Assembly: GCA_903995115.1 (NCBI GenBank)
Contig: LR877168.1
Span: 247,001 to 311,000 of the forward strand
Origin: Angomonas deanei
Lineage: Eukaryota; Euglenozoa; Kinetoplastea; Trypanosomatida; Trypanosomatidae
Length of the DNA stretch: 64,000 nt
Reading direction: 5' to 3'
Shown: piece by piece, positions 53,072-61,865 of the stretch
Position numbering within the stretch: position 1 is the first letter of the stretch
How the letters are laid out: every line of letters starts with the position of its first letter
The notes under the pieces: generated by a model
Database searches by the model: none
What the model was told of the DNA's origin: nothing
The model's input: only the letters and a program-made list of their open reading frames with translations
Position numbers and translations under genes: made by a program

Positions 53072-56000
53072 ATGGACACCATGACAGCGCTGACACAGCT
53101 CATCCAGGAGGCACAGGAGAGAAGTGAGCTGACCCGCGCGTTGCACGGCACTTTTGACTTTTCCGGGGACGACGCCAACTTTCTCTTTTCCTCCTCTCGC
53201 ACGACCCCCGCCACCACCCCCCTGCCCGTTTGCTTCTCGGACTCCGTGCGGTACTACTACTCGCTGTTGAACGACCCCACCGTCCCTCTGGAGGAGGCAC
53301 CGTACATTTTTGAAGATATGCTGCGAGATCCTGCGCTGTTCAGTCGAGTGGAGTATTCTCCCATGAGTTCTTTTTCCGATATGCTCCGTGACACTGCCTC
53401 CAAGTGGTGGTTTCTGTGCGCGCGGAAGATACTGCAGCGAGCCACGGAGAATAGCGCGAACCCGTCGAAGCAGGATGAGGAGCCGACCGACTGCGTCGAG
53501 CGCGGCAAGTTAAATCAGGATTATCACAATATACGCTCGGTGCTGCTGCTCGTGCTGGCCCTGCTGCGGCCCTACAGCTCCATGAGCCTCAAGTACGCCC
53601 CTGTGACTTCCTGCACCTCCCGCCTCATGCTCTGCCGGGACCCCTCCATCACGTACATTGGTCTCATTCTCAACTCCTCCCAGCCGACGCTGGCGGCGAA
53701 GGTGCTGCGAGGGATGCCCGTGCAGCAGCTCATTGCGCTCTCCTGGAGGAATGAGGTCACCCTTCTTCAGCTGGTCACGGCCATGTGGACCCGCTATAAA
53801 CGACAGAAGAGAGTGCTAGTACAGTTGGTGCGTCAGCTAGAGGACGGCGAATCCCTTTTACAAGAGGAGGCGGCGATAGAAGAGGAGGAAGTGATGGAAG
53901 AAGTCACTCCGAGCCTCTCCGTGCTGTCCACGGACCCGTATCAGTACCTCCCCAAGGAAAAACTAAAAGTAGAGCCGAAGAATGGTAGCAGCGGGGAGTC
54001 GGAGATTGATTTGACGCTGGTGTGCCGTGTGTGCTTGGAGAGCATGAACGAATACCGGCAGGACCTCACGATGCTCCTGTGGTGGGCGAGGTGCCGGCTG
54101 CTCAGTTACGCGCAACTCCCCGGTACAATGCAGGAGGAGGTGCTCGTGGAGACGGATTTCTTCTACGACATTATCCACTGTAAGGATATTTTTAAAGAAA
54201 TTCTCAAAGAGAAGGATTGCGTACAGCGCAAAAAGATGAATCGCGTGATGGAGAACTATCAAAAGGCACGCAAACAGGGTTCCGCTGGATATAGCGACGT
54301 GGAGAATACCTCGCTGGCGCTGGTGCAGGCCGCTCTGCAGGCGTACGACGACACGTATGCCTCGCTAGTGGGCACCATAGCAGACACCTCCTTCACCTGG
54401 AGACGGGACAAGCTCCTCCGACGGGAGAACGGCTCTCGACAGTCGCAGGCGAACGCTTTTTGGAGTATCATCCACACCACTGTACCCCACAATGACCGTT
54501 TCTTACGGGAGAACTTTACCTCGTACGAAAGTTTTTGGCAATTCAGTTTGATTGTGGATTATCACATTACGCATGTGGTGAGTGCCGTCTTTCGTACCAC
54601 GGCGGGAGAGACCAGTTCCATCCTAGCGCAGATGCTGCACCTGCTCAAGACGAGGCCAGAGTATTACCCGCACACGATCCTGAAGGTGGTCGGCGTATAC
54701 GACTTGGAACTGTCGACGATTGCCTTTACAATGGGGTTAGCGCCCATCGCGATTGAACTGTTCTACCGTTACGCCCCCCAGATGCCGCTCCCGCCGCCCA
54801 AAAAAGAGTTGTTGGAGATGTCACCGGCGGTGGAGGAAGAGGAGGAGATACAGGAGGAAGAAACGGTACAAACAGAGAGTGAACCACACATTGTGGAGGG
54901 CGTCACTTTCATCGAAAACGAAGAGGAGGAGGCGGCGATTGCGGAAGAAATCTCAGAAGCGAGCAGCGACGACGATTCCTTCTCCCTCGTCCTCTCCCCC
55001 AAGTCCGACGAGGAGTTGCGAGACGAGGTGCGCGAGAGCAGCGAGGTGTCCACCCTCACCCTCGAGGCCTACGATACATTGGTGACGGTGCTCCTGCTCT
55101 TCCAGACGGCCATCGAGCGTGGCGAAACCTCCGTCAACCCCCTCACCTTCCTCCTCGCCCCCGAGGGATCCCCGGATAAACCGGACGTCATCACGCTTCT
55201 GCACGCCTTCATGCTGCAGACGAGGTATCCCTACTTGGCTGCTATCTCCACGATGGGGTTGGCGGCGTGTGCGCACCACAACATTAGCGATATGGTGCCC
55301 GCCTACGTGGAGAGAGGTATCATCGAGAGTGTCTTTCGCATACTCGCCAGGCCCCTCTCCACTCGCCTCTATAGGGAGTTGGCAGAAAAGGAAAAGGCAG
55401 GGCTGGAAAACGATTACACCACCCTGACGGAGCGAGAGGCGTTTTATAACTCGGTGCTGGTCAAGCTAATGATACCAACACTCATACAGGCCCTCACGGT
55501 GCACCACATGACGCACCGTGCCTTTCGGCTGCACAACCGTACGTGCCTGTCCAGTATCGCCAGCGCGATGCGTGCCGTGCCGGACTGTTTTGTGTTACAA
55601 AAAGCGAACGAGGAGTACGCCTCACGTTGGTTCTGTCACTATGTCCCACCGTTTGGCCGTGACGTGAATGAGATTAAACAATCGCCCTTGGAGGCGTTCC
55701 GTCATCCCCAGTTCGCGGCCGCCATGGAGCGGCGGGAAAAGAATACGCTCGTTCTTTCCTCCAAAATACGAAAATTGCTCACGGAAGAAATCCGTCCCCT
55801 CCTCGTTTCCTCGTTTAGAGAGCTGCAGCATATTTTTACGGGGTTCAATGAAATGGCGGCAGATGTGTTTTCGATTCATCTAGCTCGTTTCTCGGCCGGT
55901 CTGCGCATTAAGAACGATTACGATCAGTGGTCCGACTCGTCCGCGAATACACTGCTGACGAGAAATGAAGAAGATGATGCCCCCGACACCACCATGACGG

Positions 56001-59000
56001 AGGGTGCGGCGGGGTCCGCCTTACAGCGCACGACGATAGACACCATCGCCGCCACATACACCATGTTTAACTTTTTCATGTTTCTAGAGGTCCCCGACGG
56101 TGGACGTGTTCAGCTGGGGAGGGGCCCGGAGTGGGAGGGGGTTTGCACCAGCTTGAGCGAGTTTGTGCTGGAGATTGTGAACCTGTGCCCTGTCGCGTCG
56201 AACGGCCGGGATGGGTCGTTTGACTGTTCTTTTTTGGAGATTGACTCCAGGGTAACGTTAGGCCTCGATGGCCGCCGTATGGAGCCCAACCCTATCCCCG
56301 ACGTGTACTTCCCAGCGGTGTGCGCGCTGCTCCACTCCGGCAGTCTTGCCCTCTTCATCCAGCAAAGTCGCCGACTCTGCCCCTCGCCGCTCCGGTCGAG
56401 TTACCTTTTAGATGGCTTAAGCGGGTTCGTGGTGAACATTATTCAGAACCTCGACCCCACCACACGCGCCCTCACGGAGGATCAGGCGGCCGTCCTGCTT
56501 CCCATCCTAGAAATGCTGGAGCGCCTCTGTCGACCAAACCGTATCCATAAGAGTATCCTTCCCTCCAAATCGCTCTACACCCTCAGCGGTGTCTTTGTGC
56601 AGCTCTTCATTATGGCACGGTACCAGGAGAAGAATGGACAGGAGGCAGCGGAGGAGGAGGAGGAACCCGACAGGGCGGGGAGGGACGTGAGCCAGCCCGG
56701 GGTTACCGTCGTGCGGACCACCATTAGAGTCACCGAGACCGGCGAGGTGCAGCAGACCGTGGGGGTTGTCCCCCGAGACGCCGAGTTCGTCCGGCTGCCC
56801 CGCCCCGGGGGAGACATGGAGGACGACGTGGAGGAGGTGGATGCTATGGAGCGGGAGGAGAACAATAGAAGCCCTAGCATAGACCGCAGCAATAACCAAA
56901 ACGATGAAAACGACCGCCAGGCCAACAACGCCGATGCGCCGGGGGCGTCTCCGGACAAGAAAAAGGGCCCTGAAAAACAAAAGTCTCCCTTTTTAACGCG
57001 CAACACAGACCACCTGTCTCTCTTTTTCGAGCGGCTGACGAAGGCACTGTGGTACAACGGCAAGGATCGGTCCCGACGGTCCATGGTGCCGTCCAATAAT
57101 CAAATGCCTGGGGGGTGCTCCGTCTTTATCGGCGCGGAGCTACTCATCTCCCAGTGCGAGCGACAGATGCAGCAGATTATGAAGAAACTAGAGGCGCCAT
57201 TTGAAAAGTACTTCAACGCCCCCAACTCTGACGAATTGCTGTCCTCTGATGAAAAGATAGAGGCCATTCGCCGGACCATCCTCTTGGAGCACCTGGACAT
57301 CGATCTACTAAAGCAAATTTCGACGCGCATGATCGTGGTGGACACCTCTCAGTGTTTACGCTCACGCGATGTGAAGAACTTGGATAATAAAATGCTGTAT
57401 ATCATTAAGCGGGCAGAGTTCATTTCGAGGCTACTGTATTATAAGGAGGACCCGCAGACCAAGGACAAGGGGAAGACGAACGGCAACGGCGATGGAACGA
57501 CCGAAAATAGCATCAACAACCTCCCCGGTGCGAGCGAAAACGAGAAAAAGAAGAGCGAAATCGGGGAGAACGAGGACACAAACGTCGTCTCCACGGATGA
57601 GAAGACGGAGGAAGAGTATAAATACCGAAAGCAACGAGCGGCGACGGCGCTGGCGCGCATCTTTTACAGTATGATTCACTCTCCCGTCGAGCCCAACCAG
57701 CGCGGTATGCCCCCGTCCTTCCACTCCATGCGAGTGATGGCTCCTCTGCTGTGCATCACCTTTAACCTGTGGGATCACCTCGAGGGCTTCCCGCGCAGCC
57801 GTACCATGTACATGTCCGCCATTCAGCAGATCACTCGACGGAGAGGAGCGCTGCTCCAGATCAGTGCGCCGCGGAGAAACGTCCCGGCGGTGGAGCGTAA
57901 CAACCCACGCGATCTGTTTCCATTCCTGGCGGTGGCTCAACCACACAACCGGATGATGCGACACCGCTTTGAGGAGGAGCGTGACCCGGAGCGGAACATG
58001 GGGGCCAGGTTCGATATTTTACCCTTCTTTGGGGATGATGTGGACCTGGCAACGGAGTTTACGAACAACAACGATAGCAGTTCGCCGTCGACCCCACCTC
58101 CCGAAGCGCCCCCTGTCGCCCCCCCTGCCGAGAACGTGGATGAGAACACCAAGACGTTGCGAGACTTATTCAATGTCACGGCCAATAAGTATCAATCCGA
58201 CAAGTTCGATCAACTGTCTGACAGTTATCTAGACTGGATTATTCAGTTCAGCTGCAACCAATACGTGAATCTGGAGAGTTTTTCGCCGGAGGTGCAGGCC
58301 GGCGAACGACGCAACTGCACGGCGATACTCCATGCAGTGGTAAAAGGGGAAAGGGAGGACGACAGGGATTCCGATCCCCTCTCCGCGAGTGGGGCTGCCG
58401 CACTGACTAAAATGTTCTCTCTTGTGCTGAAAGACACCGTGGTGCATTATCCCTTGTTAGACCACCTTTCCGTCATCCTGTCACAGAAGAGCCAGTCCAT
58501 GCTGCTCAACGTGCTCGCCAACACGCCGCTTCCGATGGCGGTGGTGGAAAAGGTCCTGGAGGCCATGGAGCAGGTGCAGTCGGCCGCTGGGGAGGAGGAT
58601 AAAAAGACAAAAAAGAAGGTGCGCGCCATGCGGGCGACCTTGTATAACTTTTTGCTGTGCTTTACAGCCGTCTCGGGGCACTTTGGGAACATCAAGCAGA
58701 CGACCGAGAGCACGGCGGAGGGGCACAACCAGTGCAAGTACTTCATGGAAGGCTACTGCAGGGATGGTCATCAGTGCCCGGGCGTGCATGTGGTGGCGGA
58801 GCATGACTTGCTCGAAGGTATGAGCGGTTTGTTTTCTAAACCCGCCGATTTCAAGATGCGTGTGACGTCCGTGGTGAAGAAGCTAAATGACCTCTTGGAG
58901 GTCCTGCGGTCGTTGGGGTACGAGACGAAGGATGGGGAGGACACCGTGGAAGACAACAACCTCGACAGCAACGACGACGAGAAGGTGGGGACGACGGGGG

Positions 59001-59425
59001 AGGACGCAAAAGAAAAAGAATCCAAAAAGGGACCACTCCCCACGTTGGACCCCATCCGACTGGTACAATCCACCATCTCCCCCAGCTTCACCCTCCTCCC
59101 ACCAGAGCCGCTACAGCGGGTGCTGGAGGCGATCATGGCGGACCTCCTGAACACGGAGGAAGGCTCTCTCATCAAGGAGGATGCATCCCCCACCGAGGGT
59201 GGTCCGACGGAGAGGATTGCGGCCGCGTTTCCCAAGAGCAACTGCATTAATTGGTCTTGGCGGAAAGGAAGATACACAGGTCCTCGTCCTCGGCCGCAGC
59301 CTAAGGGAGCTGACCACACGTCTGCTGCATCATTTACTGTCCATCCACGCGTATGCGCGGCTGATGCAGCAGGAGGGAGACACCGAAAGGGCGTCACGTT
59401 GGGGCACACTGAAGAACACGATTGA
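53072..59425 (+). CDS. HUWE1/TOM1-like E3 ubiquitin ligase, segment 1 (N-terminal helical repeats, CCCH finger)
   Basis: First frame (2117 codons) of a gene that runs past the window edge. Large ligases of this group carry an armadillo-like N-terminal ring and a C-terminal HECT domain. This part is nearly all helix, with leucine-rich armadillo-like stretches (LVTVLLLFQTAIERGETSV, LLHAFMLQTRYPYLAAISTMGLAAC) broken by acidic loops near 54830-54980 and 56640-56930. Near its end a CCCH zinc finger stands at 58733-58789 (C-x7-C-x5-C-x3-H), which is not part of HUWE1 or TOM1 in animals and yeast. True coding in this frame seems to stop between about 59215 and 59260; the frame's last 50 residues look random. 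A second-frame sequence continues without a gap. Confidence 0.7.
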   Translation: MDTMTALTQLIQEAQERSELTRALHGTFDFSGDDANFLFSSSRTTPATTPLPVCFSDSVRYYYSLLNDPTVPLEEAPYIFEDMLRDPALFSRVEYSPMSSFSDMLRDTASKWWFLCARKILQRATENSANPSKQDEEPTDCVERGKLNQDYHNIRSVLLLVLALLRPYSSMSLKYAPVTSCTSRLMLCRDPSITYIGLILNSSQPTLAAKVLRGMPVQQLIALSWRNEVTLLQLVTAMWTRYKRQKRVLVQLVRQLEDGESLLQEEAAIEEEEVMEEVTPSLSVLSTDPYQYLPKEKLKVEPKNGSSGESEIDLTLVCRVCLESMNEYRQDLTMLLWWARCRLLSYAQLPGTMQEEVLVETDFFYDIIHCKDIFKEILKEKDCVQRKKMNRVMENYQKARKQGSAGYSDVENTSLALVQAALQAYDDTYASLVGTIADTSFTWRRDKLLRRENGSRQSQANAFWSIIHTTVPHNDRFLRENFTSYESFWQFSLIVDYHITHVVSAVFRTTAGETSSILAQMLHLLKTRPEYYPHTILKVVGVYDLELSTIAFTMGLAPIAIELFYRYAPQMPLPPPKKELLEMSPAVEEEEEIQEEETVQTESEPHIVEGVTFIENEEEEAAIAEEISEASSDDDSFSLVLSPKSDEELRDEVRESSEVSTLTLEAYDTLVTVLLLFQTAIERGETSVNPLTFLLAPEGSPDKPDVITLLHAFMLQTRYPYLAAISTMGLAACAHHNISDMVPAYVERGIIESVFRILARPLSTRLYRELAEKEKAGLENDYTTLTEREAFYNSVLVKLMIPTLIQALTVHHMTHRAFRLHNRTCLSSIASAMRAVPDCFVLQKANEEYASRWFCHYVPPFGRDVNEIKQSPLEAFRHPQFAAAMERREKNTLVLSSKIRKLLTEEIRPLLVSSFRELQHIFTGFNEMAADVFSIHLARFSAGLRIKNDYDQWSDSSANTLLTRNEEDDAPDTTMTEGAAGSALQRTTIDTIAATYTMFNFFMFLEVPDGGRVQLGRGPEWEGVCTSLSEFVLEIVNLCPVASNGRDGSFDCSFLEIDSRVTLGLDGRRMEPNPIPDVYFPAVCALLHSGSLALFIQQSRRLCPSPLRSSYLLDGLSGFVVNIIQNLDPTTRALTEDQAAVLLPILEMLERLCRPNRIHKSILPSKSLYTLSGVFVQLFIMARYQEKNGQEAAEEEEEPDRAGRDVSQPGVTVVRTTIRVTETGEVQQTVGVVPRDAEFVRLPRPGGDMEDDVEEVDAMEREENNRSPSIDRSNNQNDENDRQANNADAPGASPDKKKGPEKQKSPFLTRNTDHLSLFFERLTKALWYNGKDRSRRSMVPSNNQMPGGCSVFIGAELLISQCERQMQQIMKKLEAPFEKYFNAPNSDELLSSDEKIEAIRRTILLEHLDIDLLKQISTRMIVVDTSQCLRSRDVKNLDNKMLYIIKRAEFISRLLYYKEDPQTKDKGKTNGNGDGTTENSINNLPGASENEKKKSEIGENEDTNVVSTDEKTEEEYKYRKQRAATALARIFYSMIHSPVEPNQRGMPPSFHSMRVMAPLLCITFNLWDHLEGFPRSRTMYMSAIQQITRRRGALLQISAPRRNVPAVERNNPRDLFPFLAVAQPHNRMMRHRFEEERDPERNMGARFDILPFFGDDVDLATEFTNNNDSSSPSTPPPEAPPVAPPAENVDENTKTLRDLFNVTANKYQSDKFDQLSDSYLDWIIQFSCNQYVNLESFSPEVQAGERRNCTAILHAVVKGEREDDRDSDPLSASGAAALTKMFSLVLKDTVVHYPLLDHLSVILSQKSQSMLLNVLANTPLPMAVVEKVLEAMEQVQSAAGEEDKKTKKKVRAMRATLYNFLLCFTAVSGHFGNIKQTTESTAEGHNQCKYFMEGYCRDGHQCPGVHVVAEHDLLEGMSGLFSKPADFKMRVTSVVKKLNDLLEVLRSLGYETKDGEDTVEDNNLDSNDDEKVGTTGEDAKEKESKKGPLPTLDPIRLVQSTISPSFTLLPPEPLQRVLEAIMADLLNTEEGSLIKEDASPTEGGPTERIAAAFPKSNCINWSWRKGRYTGPRPRPQPKGADHTSAASFTVHPRVCAADAAGGRHRKGVTLGHTEEHD

Positions 59426-61865
59426 ACAGTGTTTCTTGTCCCACAGCGCGTCTGAAAAACACTCCGCCACTCCGCTGCATGTGTGCTGTTATATACTGGA
59501 CACCACGGTGGTGTCGTCCATACGCTGGTGCGTGGCGAGCATTCTGCAGATGATGCTGTCCGACAGCTACAAGGAGGATCAGGCCATGTACGCCCGCATG
59601 ACGGACATGCTGCACTACTTCACCTACAAGCAACCCTGCGCGGCGCGGCTGAAGGAGGAAGATTACCACCTGCTGCGATCGGAAAACTTAATGTCGTCCA
59701 GCGCCTCCCCTGTGTTCCAGCTGAAAAAGAAAAAGTCTAGCCTCAAGGAGAGAGCCAGCTCTGCCACGTCCGAAGTGGACCTACACCGGTACGTGGTGCC
59801 GCTTTCCCGGTTCTTATCGTTTATGAAGGGAGCGATCGAAGAAAACCCATTTTCCTTTTTTTATGTATTGTTTTCGTCATGCAAGGTGAAGTGGTTCAAG
59901 GAGGCACCCGAGGAGGAGGAGGAGGAGAAGGAAGAGAAGAAGGAGAAGAAAGAGGGCGCGCGTAAAAAGCCCCGATCCCTCAAGAAGGAAAACAACACTG
60001 AGTATCTAGGCGTATGGGTGGGTGCTACCCCACCAGCGGCGCGTCAGGGTGGGAGCAGCATTTTTGGTAGTAGACACGCGGATCCCTCCACCACACACGC
60101 TCGCGGAAAGAAAGGCGGCAGTGCTCCGCCCAAACGAAACTCCAAACAAGAGTCGTTGGAGTTTGTGGTCGCCTGCGTACTGACCGCATTGGAGGCGAAA
60201 CAGCTGGACACCAAGTCCGCCGTGCACGTACTGGACTCCCTGTTCCTGCGGACCTCCCCCTGCCACACACTCTTCACCCCGGGGTGGACGCTAAAGCCCC
60301 CCGTGGAGTTCCGTGATGCGCTCCGACTCGAGGTGCCCCACAGCCCCACGTCGCCTTCCCTCGAAACTGGCGGTGGAAACCGACGAGGGGATGGTGGTAA
60401 GTCTACCAGCTACATCCCTACCTCGCCGGCGCTCATGTTGGCGCTATACTTTGCCGACGACTCCTTTGATTTTCCAGATTTCTTCTCCAACCTCGGCAAT
60501 TGCTACCCACACCGCTTCTTCAAGAGCCTGCTCGTTTCCCTACGAGAGGCGATCAAGGTTATACGGAAAGAGAAGAAGCTGGGGGCACTGGAGCACAAGG
60601 TGCTAGAGGAAGAGAGGGATGAGCCCGCACCGTCAGCAGTGAAAACAAGCGTGGAACAGCGAGAAAAGAAGATTGAGGTGCTAGAAAAATTCGTCGCCAC
60701 CGTTCTTCGTGTCATCCGTAAGACCATTATACTGGCCCAGTCGGACGCACGATCTCAAAAGCTTTCCTACTTTTTGTTCAAAGACGGCGCACTGTCGGAC
60801 TTTTTGGCGCTGGCCGATTTAGATGTGTGCAGGACAGACCGCGACGCCATCACACTCACGTACCTCATCCGCCACACGGTGGCCGCGTCGCAGCTGGAGC
60901 ACCTGAACGAGCCCACCTCCCTGATCCTCACCGACCATCCCGTGTCGGCTGGCGCGGCGGGTGGCGCGGCGGGAGAAAACACACAGGAGGGTAGCGGACC
61001 GCTGCACACGCCGTCGGAACAACAACGGCAGGACACGGAGAGCGACATGGACGATCGCTTCAACCATATCAACCATGAAGAGCGGGCCGAGGATCGCGTG
61101 CTGACTCCGCTGAATCCCCCTCCGATAGACATCAACTTGGAGGAGGCCGTGCCAGGGGAGGTGATCGAGGCCGGCAACTTCATTTTGCAGTTTGTGGAAA
61201 GTGATGCGACGTCCGAGGCGGCGTCTGGCCAGAACCAATGGGAGGAACCCTACGGAGAAGAGGAAGAAGAGGAAGAGGAGGACGATGAGGCGGTACAGGA
61301 AGAAGAAGGGGAAGAGGGAGAAGAGGGTGAGGAGGAATCGATGGAGGAGGAAGAAGAGGAAGACAGCGCCAGCGAGGAGGAGTATGACAATGGGAGCGAG
61401 GACGGCGAGTACGACATACCGATGGTGGCCCGCGGTGGTTTTTACTCCGTATACGGCAATGACGATGAAATGGACGCCTTCCGCTCGTTCAATCATCCGC
61501 ACGTGATGGGAGGCCGCGGTATGCGGGGTCTGTTCAACCCGCAGCGGCTTGTACGGGTGCAGCGGAAGCAGGTGGAGGTGGTGGGCCTACGGCTGTACCA
61601 GCTGTTGGCCTTTATCGCGGGAAGGCCGGATCGCACCAACACCCTCTTCACGGAAACCCCACTGCGAGTGCTCACTGCGACGGCGGCGGAGGAGCCGTTT
61701 TCCTCTCCATTGCATCGCACAGACGGCAGTCCAACCGGCGCCAGAGACAGGGGTCGCCCCTCCGCGGGATCACAGGAGAGGACGCCGCAGGACCAGATCG
61801 CCGCCCGCTCCGACAGCGGCTCCAGGCGGGGCATGCGGCCCCACATCCCCCCAAGAGGAGAGTAG
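59181..61865 (+). CDS. HUWE1/TOM1-like E3 ubiquitin ligase, segment 2 (acidic middle)
   Basis: Second frame; real coding from about 59220, where IGLGGKEDTQVLVLGRSL picks up from segment 1. It has helical stretches (LLHHLLSIHAYARLMQQEG, LAFIAGRPDRTNTLF), a lysine/glutamate-rich patch (59915-59965) and at 61250-61420 a long acidic run of E and D, a landmark of HUWE1 and TOM1. It ends at a stop at 61863-61865 directly after a C6 run (61847-61852). Reading on in the next frame from that run gives more acidic, serine-rich sequence in the same style, so the stop is probably not the end of the protein. No start signal or gap lies in front, which argues against a separate gene. Confidence 0.7.
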   Translation: MHPPPRVVRRRGLRPRFPRATALIGLGGKEDTQVLVLGRSLRELTTRLLHHLLSIHAYARLMQQEGDTERASRWGTLKNTIEQCFLSHSASEKHSATPLHVCCYILDTTVVSSIRWCVASILQMMLSDSYKEDQAMYARMTDMLHYFTYKQPCAARLKEEDYHLLRSENLMSSSASPVFQLKKKKSSLKERASSATSEVDLHRYVVPLSRFLSFMKGAIEENPFSFFYVLFSSCKVKWFKEAPEEEEEEKEEKKEKKEGARKKPRSLKKENNTEYLGVWVGATPPAARQGGSSIFGSRHADPSTTHARGKKGGSAPPKRNSKQESLEFVVACVLTALEAKQLDTKSAVHVLDSLFLRTSPCHTLFTPGWTLKPPVEFRDALRLEVPHSPTSPSLETGGGNRRGDGGKSTSYIPTSPALMLALYFADDSFDFPDFFSNLGNCYPHRFFKSLLVSLREAIKVIRKEKKLGALEHKVLEEERDEPAPSAVKTSVEQREKKIEVLEKFVATVLRVIRKTIILAQSDARSQKLSYFLFKDGALSDFLALADLDVCRTDRDAITLTYLIRHTVAASQLEHLNEPTSLILTDHPVSAGAAGGAAGENTQEGSGPLHTPSEQQRQDTESDMDDRFNHINHEERAEDRVLTPLNPPPIDINLEEAVPGEVIEAGNFILQFVESDATSEAASGQNQWEEPYGEEEEEEEEDDEAVQEEEGEEGEEGEEESMEEEEEEDSASEEEYDNGSEDGEYDIPMVARGGFYSVYGNDDEMDAFRSFNHPHVMGGRGMRGLFNPQRLVRVQRKQVEVVGLRLYQLLAFIAGRPDRTNTLFTETPLRVLTATAAEEPFSSPLHRTDGSPTGARDRGRPSAGSQERTPQDQIAARSDSGSRRGMRPHIPPRGE